Shown here: positions 33,072-43,629 of the stretch, one piece after another
Layout of the letters: every line of letters begins with the position of its first letter
Numbering within the stretch: position 1 is the stretch's first letter
Notes under the pieces: model-generated
Seen by the model: the letters and a program-made list of their open reading frames with translations, nothing else
What the model was told of the DNA's origin: nothing
The model's database searches: none
Source of the DNA: Wolfiporia cocos
Taxonomy: Eukaryota; Basidiomycota; Agaricomycetes; Polyporales; Phaeolaceae
Direction of reading: 5' to 3'
DNA length: 64,000 bases
Assembly (NCBI GenBank): GCA_029448655.1
Contig: JACCLO010000039.1
Coordinates: forward strand, 1 to 64,000
Position numbers and translations under genes: made by a program

Positions 33072-34820
33072 TAGTGATGTGCCAGGCCCAGCCCAGCTCA
33101 AAAGCCCCGGCTTCGGCCCGGCTTGGATGGCCCATGGCTTTTCAAAACCTCAGGCCAGGCCCTCATTGACAGCTCACGGCTTGGCCCGGCCTAGGTCCCA
33201 GCTTGGCCGCGGCCTACCACTGCTAAGATAATCGTCACTTTAGCTTCAGAGCTTGAGATTCACCTTTGCCAAACCTTTCCCAGATGAAATAGAACCTTTA
33301 ATCCTCCGATCTATAGTAGGATTAAGCATGAAATAATCATTCACTAGCGCAGCATTCAGTAGCGTGCCTGCCATATGGGGGATCATATAGGCGCCCAAAA
33401 GTGAGTGGCAGGCTTCAACGTTGAGGACTTGACTTTTCTGTAGTTTTAAATAAACAAGATAGGTGCACAATGATTGAGTTGAGCATATAACTGGCCTGTA
33501 TGGGCTTATATTGTGCCTGCCAGATATTGTAGCCATTAAGATCCCTAGGCCAGGGCTCAACAGCTTGGCCTGGCCTGGCCTGTATCTCAGGCCGGGCCCT
33601 GGGCCGTCTCTGTCACAAGCCAATTTCCAAGCCTAGTAGAACATCCTAGGTTGACACCCCACTCACGCCTCTTGCACGCTAAAGCACTCCATCCAAGCCC
33701 AGCTGGATACGTACGGCAATGCTAGTAGAAGCCCTCCGATACACAAGTCACTACGGGCACTAGCAGACCACCAGCAGTCCGAACCTTACACCAGTCCCAG
33801 TCCCCGGCAGTCAGTACAATACTGCCTAGTCCATACAACCTAGTCATGGGCCACCTCTAGGAACCACCAGCGTGGCTAGCACAGCAGTAACCCCAAGACA
33901 ATCCAGGTTACCAGCCATCGCACATACACTACACACTAACTAGAGGAATGACCTATATTATGCACGTGACCTAAACACTACGCCCAATGTCTCACATCTC
34001 TTACACCACAGACACTCGCCATTACTGGCATAGACATTCCCCATTACAGGCAGGCCCCGACCTGTATAGACTTCTGCCCGTGGGATGGCAGCAATCCCAT
34101 ACAAGCACTAGACCTATGCACCTACAGTCTACGAGTCTACGCCCTACGCCTTCCCTTCAGTACCGCAACCTCTGGGAACCCGGGCCGTGAACGATCGACC
34201 CTCAGTACCGTAACCTCGGGAACCTAGGCCACCAAAAGCACCTTCAGACCACATCTTGTCAAACCACGCCATTGGAATGGTGCACCCCCTGCCTGGGATG
34301 GCAGCACATGACCTATGAGGAGCACTGGTCGTTATACCCTGATCGACGAAAACCACCGATCATTACACCCGATCGAAGCACTGATCACCACCGCCATTAC
34401 TGGTATCACCCGATCGACAAGAACCACTGATCGTAACCCGATCGATTGGCAACCCCCCTGATCCAATCCCATCACACTACGTTGCTATGGACATCTCGCT
34501 ACGTACCAGTGCTCCAATGCCATTACCGGCCCCATAGCTTAGACCAATTGTATACCAGCAAGTAGATGACCCCATAGTCACGCGAGCCCCCACATGTACA
34601 AACAGTAGTAATATATAAGCCAGACAGTCTCGAGCATAAACCTCAGACTTGTCTTGGCCTCTTCTGGCTAGTAGTCCCAAATCAGGAAGGCACCTTTGTG
34701 TGAGCCCCCTTCCCCTGGTTGAGTGCTAGTTAGTAGCGTGTGTCAGTCTCAAGCCGTGCTGTAAAGCCCAGCTTGGCCCGGCCCAGCTCATGGCCCAAAG
34801 CTGGGCCTGGCACATCACTA
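33072..34820. mobile_element. hAT-type non-autonomous DNA transposon, copy 1, carrying a solo LTR
   Basis: Terminal inverted repeats of at least 21 bp start TAGTGATGTGCC and end GGCACATCACTA. The 8-bp target duplication AAGTGGAT is exact (33064-33071, 34821-34828). Both the 8-bp duplication and the TAGTGATG terminus are hAT hallmarks. Without the nested LTR it is about 610 bp, the size of the second copy at 36960. The ends are rich in GGCCCAG/CTGGGCC palindromes. No transposase is encoded. Confidence 0.88.
33611..34745 (+). mobile_element. Solo LTR (1,135 bp) inside hAT copy 1
   Basis: It starts TGTCACAAGCC and ends GTGTGTCA, with a 5-bp duplication GTCTC on both sides (33606-33610, 34746-34750). 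A TATATAAG lies near 34,612 in plus orientation. The hAT sequence rejoins cleanly when it is removed, matching copy 2. Confidence 0.88.
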
Positions 34821-35214
34821 AAGTGGATGGGATGAAGGGTTAAGAAATCAAGAGCTGCTGATGGCAACGTGAGTATACGATTCCAATACAAGTCTTTGTC
34901 GATCAATCTGGGGATCCCTAGTCCTTTGACAAAACTCTCCAAAACCATGAAAGAGAAATTGTCCTGGCCATTCAGGATGACCTGGTTGGAATACAAGGGG
35001 CAGAGGAGTTGATAGAAAAACCTCAATATGAACACATGTTCAGTGATGTAATTGAAGCGGCATGACATGACAGCAGAGGCATGATTGAAGTGATAAATAT
35101 GAGTGAAGCTGCCCTGGCCATGTCATGGAGGGCATAAGCATACTGGGTGCCATGAGCAGAGAGGAGGTTGAGAGTGTCACAGACTGCCTCGGGTAAGGCT
35201 CTTATAGATATCAC

Positions 35215-36200
35215 ATGACTTGTTATTGTTTGTCTTAGGTTTGATAAGGTTTAGCTAGAATTCCCTGATACCTTAACAGTCATGCGCCCATACTTACAGT
35301 AGTGCCACCCATGTGACTCACCTTAGGTAGTGCACAGGCCACCTCTTTAGGGTAGACACAGTGTGTCCCCCTGTATGTACATATAGCGCGAGCTGAGGTC
35401 TTACAACCTCAGTTCTACTATTCTTGGCAACCAGGTCAATCCTCACTACCTCTGCGTGTGCGCCCGCCTGCGTCTTGGCAACACTACTATTCTATACTCG
35501 CTAGTCTGTGGTGCAAGACTGCACATACCGCTGTTGTCAGAAAAATATTTTCTCTCGGGTTCTCCGGGCAGGTCTGGATGTGCCGAGATAGGCGAGGTGT
35601 TCGAGGGGTTGATGTCGAGTAGTTTTACCGGTTGAACGTAGCCTGTAGCGATTTAGAACTGCGGCGGTGCGTCGAATAAAGTGGAAATAATAGACATTGA
35701 CTCGAAAATGTTTGTGACCGATTTCCTAAGTCCTAAGCGTACGCCTCGAGCGCAGCCCTTCGTCTGACTTCGTCTGGGTGGAATTCGATGATTTGCTCGT
35801 ATCTACACATCGCCTAAATACATGGAGAGCCACGAAATTTTCTACAACATTTTAAGTGTCCTAAAATTTCGAGTGTGCACCCTACAAGCTAGACAATCCA
35901 GAGACGAACCCTGAGATGGTGAAGACTGTCCTGAAACACAAGCAAATTATTTTATGAGACCGATCACCTGTAGATCTAGGGTGGTGCACCGAGGTTGGAG
36001 AGAAAAGACATGGAAAAAGCTATAGGAAGGCAGTTGGGGTTGGGCCAGACCTGGCTAGGCTAGAGAGCCTAGGGAAGCGTCAGATGGCACCTGTTTTGAC
36101 TGGATGAGCAGCCAGATAGTGCCCGCAGGGCTTTTGCGACATTTCAGATTGTGCATGAGCCAGCGAAGGTTCACTGTACGAGTATGATCGAGGCCGATCA
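35215..36200. other. LTR-like debris
   Basis: The stretch from about 35,376 has a TATA-like sequence followed by a short hairpin (CTGAGG...CCTCAG) and TTCTACTATTCTTGGCAACC. This matches the promoter region of other solo LTRs in the window. Boundaries and target duplications could not be set. The rest, to 36,200, has no recognisable gene. Confidence 0.4.
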
Positions 36201-36686
36201 TGATCGGTCAAGCTGTGGCTGAACTACCTCAGATGGGCATTCTGCCTACCAGCTGGCTTTCTGTGGTGTGTTCTGTGTCGTTTTGGTGTGTGTTTGATCG
36301 TGCCCTGGTATTCTTACATGTGTCTAAAGTCTATGGCACATTTATATTGCAGCCGCAGCCACGCGCGAGCTGGAACGGCCAAAGACAATCGAGGCAGGGC
36401 ACCGGCCGTGCGGGCCGTCTGGTCCCTTGGGGACACCTGTTCCTGGCCGTGCATGGCATCCCGTGCATGGTCCAGGAGCGCCATCCCTTCAGATATGAAG
36501 CTTATTGAGGAGGAGCTGGACTATAGGTATCAAGTTGCTGAGGATGAAGTGGACGAGCAGTGTGAAGATGAAGAGGGAAACAGGGCAGAAAATTATAAAG
36601 ACAAGGATGGGGATTTGGGTCTGGATGAGGACAGAGTTGACAATCTGGATGACCTGCTCAGCAAGAATGGCTTTGCACCACTTTGA
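36201..36686 (+). pseudogene. Short acidic open frame, origin unknown
   Basis: The end of the frame encodes a strongly acidic tail (EDEVDEQCEDEEGN, DKDGDLGLDEDRVDNLDD) before a stop at 36686. The beginning looks non-coding. It may be the C-terminal exon of a transposon-borne or host gene. It is not recognised. Confidence 0.2.
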
Positions 36687-36959
36687 GCAATATACACAGC
36701 TTCTCAGATGTGCTCAGATTTTTGTAGTTTGAGCATTCTCAACATCATGTATACCACTTATTTTGTACATTGTGATTCTACATGATGGTTCTGAGGCCTC
36801 TAGGTGTGCACCACATTGTGTGGCATATGCCACAGGCTATAGTATATCCACATAGGTAAGCTGCAACAGCACTTTGCAATTCATATGCCAGCCTGACTAC
36901 CAAACAACAATTCTATACCAGTCTGATGATTAGTTTCCCAGTCACACATTGAATTTGAC

Positions 36960-37585
36960 TAGTGATGTGCAGGCCCAGCCCAGCCCAAAAGCCCTGGCTT
37001 TGATGGCCCACCGCTTTTCAAAACCTCAGGCCGGGCCCTCACTGACAGCTCACAGCTTGGCCCAGCCTGGGCCAGGGCCAAGCTGGGGCCTACCACTGCT
37101 AGGATAGTCATCACTATAGCCTTGAAAGTTTGAAATACACCATTTTCAATTGTTCCTTGATGAAAAGGAACATTGAGGCCTACAAATTATAGTGGTATTA
37201 AGTGTCAAAATAACCTTCCACCAGCATGGCATTCAGTAGTGCACCTGCCATATGGGGTATTGTATAGGTGCCCAATGGTGAGTGGCAGGCTTCAACATTA
37301 AGGACATGACTTATTGGCTTTTTATGTAGTCTGAAATGAACAGCATATAATACTATAGTTTAGTTAAGCATACTACTATCCTGTACAATCTTATATTGTA
37401 GTTGCCAGACATTGTAGCCATTAAGGTCACCAGGCTGGGGCTCAACAGCTCAGCCTGGCTCAGCCTGAGATACAAGCTGGGCCCTGGGCCATCTCAAGCC
37501 ATGTTGTAAAGCCTAGCTCACCCCAGCCCAAGTAGGGCTTGGCCCAGCTTGGCTCTGGCCTCAAGCCAGGCCTGGCACATCACCT
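36960..37585. mobile_element. hAT-type non-autonomous DNA transposon, copy 2 (626 bp)
   Basis: It has the same TAGTGATGTGC termini and the same internal order as copy 1, including matching central segments such as CTGCCATATGGGG and GTGAGTGGCAGGCTTCAAC. The flanking 8-mers AATTTGAC and AGTTTGAC differ at one base, as expected of an older insertion. Many CpG sites of copy 1 are TG or CA here. Confidence 0.8.
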
Positions 37586-37843
37586 AGTTTGACTGACATT
37601 GATAAGATACCTTCAGAGTGGCGATTGAATGCTACTCTGCTGTTGATATTATCAGCACTTATCTACAGAGATCAGATCCTTCCTTGATTGGCAAGTACCT
37701 CCAGCACTGCTCCAGCACTGGTAAGTCATCTCTGTCAGGAATTAGAACCAGTTGTAATCACTTCAAATCAGTTCACACCTCATACAGTTCAATCCAAAGA
37801 CAAACCAGTTCTACCCAAATCCTATAACCACCCCACATTAATG

Positions 37844-38462
37844 TGTCACAAGAAATTGTGGCGTCATTTTCCCCATTTTTCCATGTTTTTATGCCAAAAT
37901 GCTGGTTTTTAGCCGCTCGTAGGACAGCACGTGCATAGGTAGATAAATGCTTTATCTTATCTAGCTACATCACGGTCTTTCGTCATCACTAGGTAACAAC
38001 GTCACCTTGTATTGTAGCACATGACTTGACTGCACACAGACCACACCTTTAGGGCAAGGCAGTTAGGTAGTTAGGGAGTTGCTGCATGTATATATACTTG
38101 GTGACGTCTGAGGTACTCCTCAGACTTAGTATCTCAGCCTAGGGGGTGTGTCCCCTGGCAACCTCTCAAAACCCTCTGCTGCCTGGCTTGAGTGTAACAG
38201 CGAACTGCATTAGCAACAAGCCCGCTGCTCTCTCCTTGAGGGTGGGGGCCTCTTTCAATATTATTCTTGCTTCACTCTCTGCTCGCTAGTCTGGGGGCAT
38301 TGTGGTACACTCATGGGTTGTGACCTCAGGCATTCGGTGAGGCATCTCAATAGATGCAGCCTCCTGTTCTCCCCTTACGAGGATGGGGGCCCTGTAGGGC
38401 GGATATATAGGATATATAGGGGTTCCCCCGCTTAGGCAGGTAGCATGGTGGTTACCGTGTCA
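37844..38462 (+). mobile_element. Probable solo LTR (619 bp)
   Basis: It starts TGTCACAAGAAATTG and ends GTTACCGTGTCA. It shares the GGCCTAGGGGG..TGTCCCCTGG block and the GTCTGGGGGCAT block with the LTR at 56016-56618. A TATATATA with a TCTGAGG/CCTCAGA hairpin lies at about 38,090-38,130. No target duplication was found. Confidence 0.6.
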
Positions 38463-38946
38463 TATCACAACATCTCAGAAGCCCAAGAAACTGTTCTAAT
38501 ACTCCCAACAAAACAAAGCTACCACAAGGCAATATCTAAACATAAGGTTTATCAAATTCCTGATCTATGTCACAGATCTGGGACATTCTACGAATTTTTC
38601 TATATTTTTACCTATTTTTCTGGCATTTCTACGAGCTTATTTACACTTACACTTGTAACCGCCCATAGACACGTCCATGTACACAAACAACACATACATA
38701 ACATGCATGTCCAAACTAGTTACTCAGCGGACTAGTTCTCCGAAGTCACACCCCTTAGTAATATCCCAATACCAGGCTATGTCACTAGGGATGACATGGA
38801 ATACCGTGTGTATCATGCAATGGGGAATACCCCCCTAATATAACCCTATACTCCTGATGAGGAGGAGCAGGCTATGTCCTGCCTATAAGATGCAGGTCAC
38901 CATGCATGTCATAAGTCTCAGTGGTCGAGTATGACACGGATAACTT
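38463..38946. other. LTR fragments
   Basis: An LTR start (TGTCACAGATCTGGG) appears at about 38,569. The sequence after it resembles LTR U3 sequence but cannot be paired with an end. Confidence 0.35.
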
Positions 38947-39199
38947 ATCACAAGACGCGCTGCGGACCCAATGCAACGTGCTTATGAGTGGCATAATAGC
39001 CACTCCCCCAAAAGGGCTACGATAACAGCTCATGCTGCTATCGAGGGTCCAGCTATATCTGCAGTTCATATTCCCACGCTCGGCGCCTATTAGACACTCT
39101 ATGGTGTAGGCCATGTATGCCGGCGCCACGTACGGGTAATGTACCCTAGTTATTGCTCCGTAACGTCTATGATATTATGCTTTCGCATTATCTGTGACA
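38947..39199 (-). repeat. 253-bp direct repeat, left copy (truncated LTR)
   Basis: Left copy of a 253-bp repeat ending ...ATCTGTGACA. It is followed by TTACCCCCACTTCAAGG, which on the minus strand is a polypurine tract next to an LTR. The second copy is at 39613-39865. Confidence 0.75.
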
Positions 39200-39612
39200 T
39201 TACCCCCACTTCAAGGATTAACCGTCTCTGGTTAAGGAGATAACTTAGGCTGCATCAAGCCGCCCCCGGTACTAAGTATCACTTCTACTATGCTTTGTCA
39301 TTGTGCCTGGTGAAGGGTACCCCCAATCCCTTATACCATTTGGCTTATGACGTGTGTGCCAACCTCTTGAAGGCCCGACTTACACCCTGGATTTTGGGTG
39401 CGGGTTAAGGCTATTTAATAGTAGTTTTTACCACGCAAGCTTTGACCAATCTTATCCCCTGATACCTTACGGTTATAGAGGGGCCCCATGATACAGGGGG
39501 TCACGTGGTGGGTACTTTTCCCTCAGCCGCCAGTGGTTCGGAAGCGCCCCAGGCAGTGGAAATATTTGCCACCACCCAGGTTCGAACCGGCGACCGGGTG
39601 AGCTGTTATTAT

Positions 39613-39865
39613 ATCACAAGACGCGCTGCGGACCCAATGCAACGTGCTTATGAGTGGCATAATAGCCACTCCCCCAAAAGGGCTACGATAACAGCTCATG
39701 CTGCTATCGAGGGTCCAGCTATATCTGCAGTTCATATTCCCACGCTCGGCGCCTATTAGACACTCTATGGTGTAGGCCATGTATGCCGGCGCCACGTACG
39801 GGTAATGTACCCTAGTTATTGCTCCGTAACGTCTATGATATTATGCTTTCGCATTATCTGTGACA
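39613..39865 (-). repeat. 253-bp direct repeat, right copy (truncated LTR)
   Basis: Same length and nearly the same sequence as 38947-39199. It forms the left boundary of element B, which has lost its 5' LTR and most of gag. Between the copies lie about 410 bp without genes. Confidence 0.75.
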
Positions 39866-40257
39866 CATGCAAGAGCTGCGGCCGGAAGGACTGCACAAAC
39901 ATGGAGGGGTGATGCAATTGGAGGGTGCCAGCATCCAAGGTGGACAATAAGGGGGCTCAGAAATCTACTAGCGGCAACCCCCCCACACCTCATGGCAAAG
40001 GTCACATGGTCCAGGTCACCACAACAGAGATGTGGATCCCAGATGACAGTGACAACTCCATGGGCAACTCCACCGCCCATTCATCCGTGCGCATCACGGA
40101 GGTAGAGGAACCACTGGCCAGTACACCGGCTCCATCAACAGCCCCAATTGGTCAGCCACCGAATTGGGGCACTACCATTATCCCATGGCATTCAGTTGCC
40201 CAGAAAACTCCTGACCATCCAGCTAGCGAGTCGAATTTTCGCCTTCAGCACATGTGA
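39866..40257 (+). pseudogene. Element B gag, C-terminal remnant
   Basis: The sequence starts within a zinc knuckle and continues as a proline/serine/threonine-rich tail (VDNKGAQKSTSGN, PSTAPIGQPPNWG). It ends at TGA 40255-40257. The capsid part is missing. Confidence 0.5.
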
Positions 40258-42194
40258 ATCCTTGCCTATGTGTGCTGTGTACTAGTATAGTTGCCTGTAC
40301 TGCTGACCTGCTTGTAAAAAATTGTGAAAATTTATATCACTATTACAAGAATCATGCATGTGATAAGTCCCGATCTTTCCAGATCTGGGTTGACTTGTGG
40401 GTCTATGGTCAGAAAGTGCAAGGCTTGGCTTTAATCGATAGTGGAGCAACGTTATCAGTCATCAACTCAGACTTTGTTGACAAACATCGTCTAGTCACCC
40501 ACGATAAGAAAGACCCTTTTTGGATTCATAATGCAGATGGATCATACAACAAAAATGGTCTCATCAATAAGTCAGTTAAAGGATTCATGCAACATGGCGA
40601 GCACAAGGAAAAGGTATTCCTTACCATCATGAAAATCCACAACCACGACCTTATCCTAGGATATGACTGGTTAATTAAACATAACCCCACTATGGACTGG
40701 AACTCTGGCAGTCTGGTATATCGATGTGGGTCTGCATGCCCAGAAGCCTCAGAATCGTCCCCTGATTCGGAAGAAGTTGCACCCGATGACGAAGAGGACA
40801 ATAATAACATCAGCAACATTTGGGATTCTGCGCTAGACACGATTGGAGATGGAAACCCTGATGATCCATTTATCAAGTGGATCGGTACCCTGTCCAATGA
40901 GGAATTGGGACTCCTCATGGGAATGGTAGGAGAAATCCACCAGAACAGACCAGAAGCTGCAACCGAAAAATGGAAGCAGCTTGTGCCTAAGGAATATTGG
41001 GAATTCGGCCCAATGGTATTTTCGCAAAAAGCATCCGAAAGGATGCCAACACGTAAGCCATATGATCATGCCATCAATTTAATCGAAGGCACTCCATTGC
41101 CAACACTGGCCAAACCATATTCCCTCTTGCCAAAGGAAGAAAATTCCCTCCGTGACTGGATCGCTGAAGAAAAGCGAAAAGGCTACATCTGAGATTCAAG
41201 CTCCCCTATGGCCAGCCCAGTATTTTTCGTTGCCAAGAAAGATGGAACCTTGTGCATGGTAATCAATTACAGGAAGCTGAACGAAATAACTGTGGATAAC
41301 AAGTACCCTATACCCCAGATATCGGACCTTATCAACCAACTCTCAGGTGCATCGATCTTTACTAAGATCGACCTGAGATGGGGTTACAACAACGTCCGTA
41401 TCAAGGAAGGTGATGAATGGAAAACAGCATTCATTACTAAACAGGGGTTGTACGAAGCCATGGTTATGTATTTCGGTTTCAAGAACGTGCCAGGGACTTT
41501 CCAAGCAATGATGAACGACGTCCTAAAGGATTTCATTGCCACCGGAAAAGTCATAGTCTATCTGGACGACATACTGATCTTTGGCAACGACTTAGCGGAA
41601 CACCGCAAAATCACCAAGGCAGTCCTGAAAAGGCTGCGGGACAATGATCTATATGCCAAACCCGAGAAATGCTTCTTTGAAAAAAGTAGCATCGACTATT
41701 TGGGTATGATAATTTCTAAGGGCAGAGTCGAAATGGACCCCTCGAAACTATCAGGAGTATTAGATTGGCTGACCCCAACCAAGGTGAAGGAAGTTCAAGC
41801 CTTTTTAGGCTTTGCGAACTTCTATCGGCGGTTTATTCAGGACTTCTTGAAAATTGTGAAACCCCTGACAACACTCATGAAGAAGTCGGAGAAATGGCAT
41901 TGGGATGAAGCACAGGAAGAAGCTTTCCAAAAGCTCAAGGCGGCCTTTACAACTGCCCCCATCTTACATATTCCGGACAAAATTCAGAAATTCCGTATAG
42001 AAGCCAACACATCAGACTTTGCGACTGGAGCAGTCCTAACGCAATGGTCACCAGATAGTTGGAAATGGAATCCTTGCGCCTTCTATTCCACAGGCATGAC
42101 TGCCCCGGAACGGAACTACAAAATTTATGACAAAGAGATGCTAGCCATAATTCGAGCATTAGAAGAATGGCAACATTATCTCGAAGGTCACCCG
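40254..42194 (+). pseudogene. Element B pol part 1: protease, reverse transcriptase, start of RNase H
   Basis: Contains the protease motif ALIDSGATLSVIN, the reverse transcriptase fingers (SPMASPVFFVAKKDG), the catalytic YLDDILIFGND and the RNase H start (EANTSDFATGAVL). A TGA at 41190-41192 stands where the paralogous element C has Arg (GYIR), so one C-to-T change of CGA created it. The frame is the same on both sides. It stops at the insertion of element D within YLEGHP. Confidence 0.9.
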
Positions 42195-43288
42195 TGACAC
42201 AGATGGCTCTGTGGGACTCACCAAGCCAGTATCCTGCGATGAACTAGGCGACTTAGGTGAGGAAGAGGTTATCAGACGCAGTAGGAGGTAGGAGGTTCTT
42301 CTACGGCGTACGCCGAGAAGAATAGAACTGAAGTTAAAGAGCGCTTGGCTCCTACTTATATACATTGTGTCGGGAGGGCACGTGCTACTAGCTAGCGGTT
42401 GCCTTACCGGGTTATGTGGCTTTGCCAAGTGGCGAAGCTTTATCTTATCTGATGTTTAGTTACTCTATCTAGAATGGCCGTGGAAGGCCCTAATGGCCGA
42501 CCCAATCGTAATAGAGGGATTATGTCTTATCTGTGATACTAACGCGGGCGCAGCCCGGGTATAGGTGAAGCCGGTTGCCGGATACCTTGCGGCATAATGG
42601 CGATTGGCCGTGCTTCGTTGGATGACCAAGGCGAGACGCCGAGGTCGTTATGCCATTGGACGGGTAGTACCGTGGCATGTGTTACAGCCCGGTCCGGATG
42701 GTTACCGGGGCATGTATTGGTCTTAGCCGTGAGGCGAGGACCGGTGTTTGGGCAGCGCCGTGATGGCAGAAGCCCGGGACTTGGAGAACGCCGAGTCCGT
42801 GAGATGGCCGAGAAGGCCGAGCCTATAGCGATATTGCCTTGATGCTAATATAGTGCTATTTGGCCGTGTTGCCATTATTATGCGAAGGCGTGGCGCGCCT
42901 GAGGTGCCATTGTGATCAAGGATCTTATGGCGGTGGGAAGCCGGGAAGGCCGACCCAATAGTACAAGGCCGCGAGGCACTGTTTGTACATGTGGACATTA
43001 TTATGCGAGCGTGCCGCGCTCGGCCTATCATTATGATCTACGATCTATGACGTGGCTGGTCTTGCTCTGACGGGCGAGACCTTTATGACGTAGCTGTAAC
43101 TATGCTATTGGACCGGAAGGTGCCGTAGCGTTATGTATGCTGGTCATGTGGTGATAAGCCCAGTTAAGAGCTTGTCGTGGTGGCAATGGGAGTTAACCCG
43201 TAGATAACTTGTAGTTAGACGTATAAATCCCAGGTAAATTGCTATAATCGTAGGAAAAATGCTGTAAGCCCCAGATAAATCTGTGACA
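42195..43288 (-). repeat. 3' LTR of element D (1,094 bp)
   Basis: Rich in GGCCG/CGGCC words. It ends ...CTGTGACA next to the purine tract. Confidence 0.95.
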
Positions 43289-43356
43289 TTACCCCCGCTT
43301 TAGGTTTCATCGTCCCTGATGAAACTATTCCTCATTGTGTACGTCCCAAGAGCGGT

Positions 43357-43571
43357 ATAACGCGTGATGACGAAGTGTCAAATGCCGTTATGGTGCTGCT
43401 TCAATTTGTCAATTGAACAGGGATAAATGGGAGTTTCAGGACTTGTGGTGGAACCTGAGCGTGGAAGGCGATTTTATTCCTTATAGTGATTTGTAACGCG
43501 TGATAGCGAAGTGCTAAATGCCGTTACTAGCGATTATCAACGCGTGATGACCGAAAGGTCAAATGCCGTTG
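43357..43571. repeat. Hairpin motif I, three copies (43357-43391, 43493-43527, 43538-43571)
   Basis: Each 34-35-nt copy has an outer stem (ATAACG/CGTTAT, GTAACG/CGTTAC, CAACG/CGTTG), a fixed internal loop (CGTGA opposite AATGC), an inner stem (TGAC/GTCA, TAGC/GCTA, TGACC/GGTCA) and a loop GAAGT or GAAA. Stem bases change in pairs while the loops stay constant. Confidence 0.75.
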
Positions 43572-43629
43572 TTAGGGAGATGTAGTCGTGTTACTAGAGT
43601 GTGCTGTCATTGTGCATGCGGATCCTAAG

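Larger units (their letters stand above)
24302..35214 (-). pseudogene. Unrecognised host gene split by element A and a hAT element
   Basis: Three separated pieces rejoin into one frame when the insertions and one copy of each target duplication are removed: 34829-35214, 33029-33071 and 24302-24573. The joined reading passes through LTLHPIHF, SPWLFSRATQVGE and GLLIYWCLLPENWHLTQGD. It ends at a stop at 24302 after VKRIIIKEQYC. The upstream part includes NYITEHVFILRFFYQLLCPL and VILNGQDNFSFMVLESF, probably with an intron near 35070-35090. Its 5' end is lost in LTR debris after about 35,215. No domain is recognised. The perfect frame across both scars argues for a real gene at the time of insertion. 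Confidence 0.55.

Noticed and set aside
39579..39588. GGTTCGAACC, a tRNA B-box-like palindrome with AGCTCA nearby
   Set aside because: No acceptor, D or anticodon stems can be formed at proper spacing on either strand.
42597..42842. 81-codon frame repeated exactly in both LTRs of element D as a gene
   Set aside because: It is repeated because the LTR is repeated. Codon content and lack of motifs do not support a protein.
43361..43371. GTGATGA in motif I as a snoRNA C box
   Set aside because: No CTGA D box at the right place, and copy 2 changes the element to GTGATAG.
43538..43571. Motif I copy 3 resembles a hammerhead core (GTGATGA, GAAA-capped stem)
   Set aside because: The invariant CTGATGA and second GAAA are not matched (GTGATGA, TCAAAT), and the other copies diverge further.
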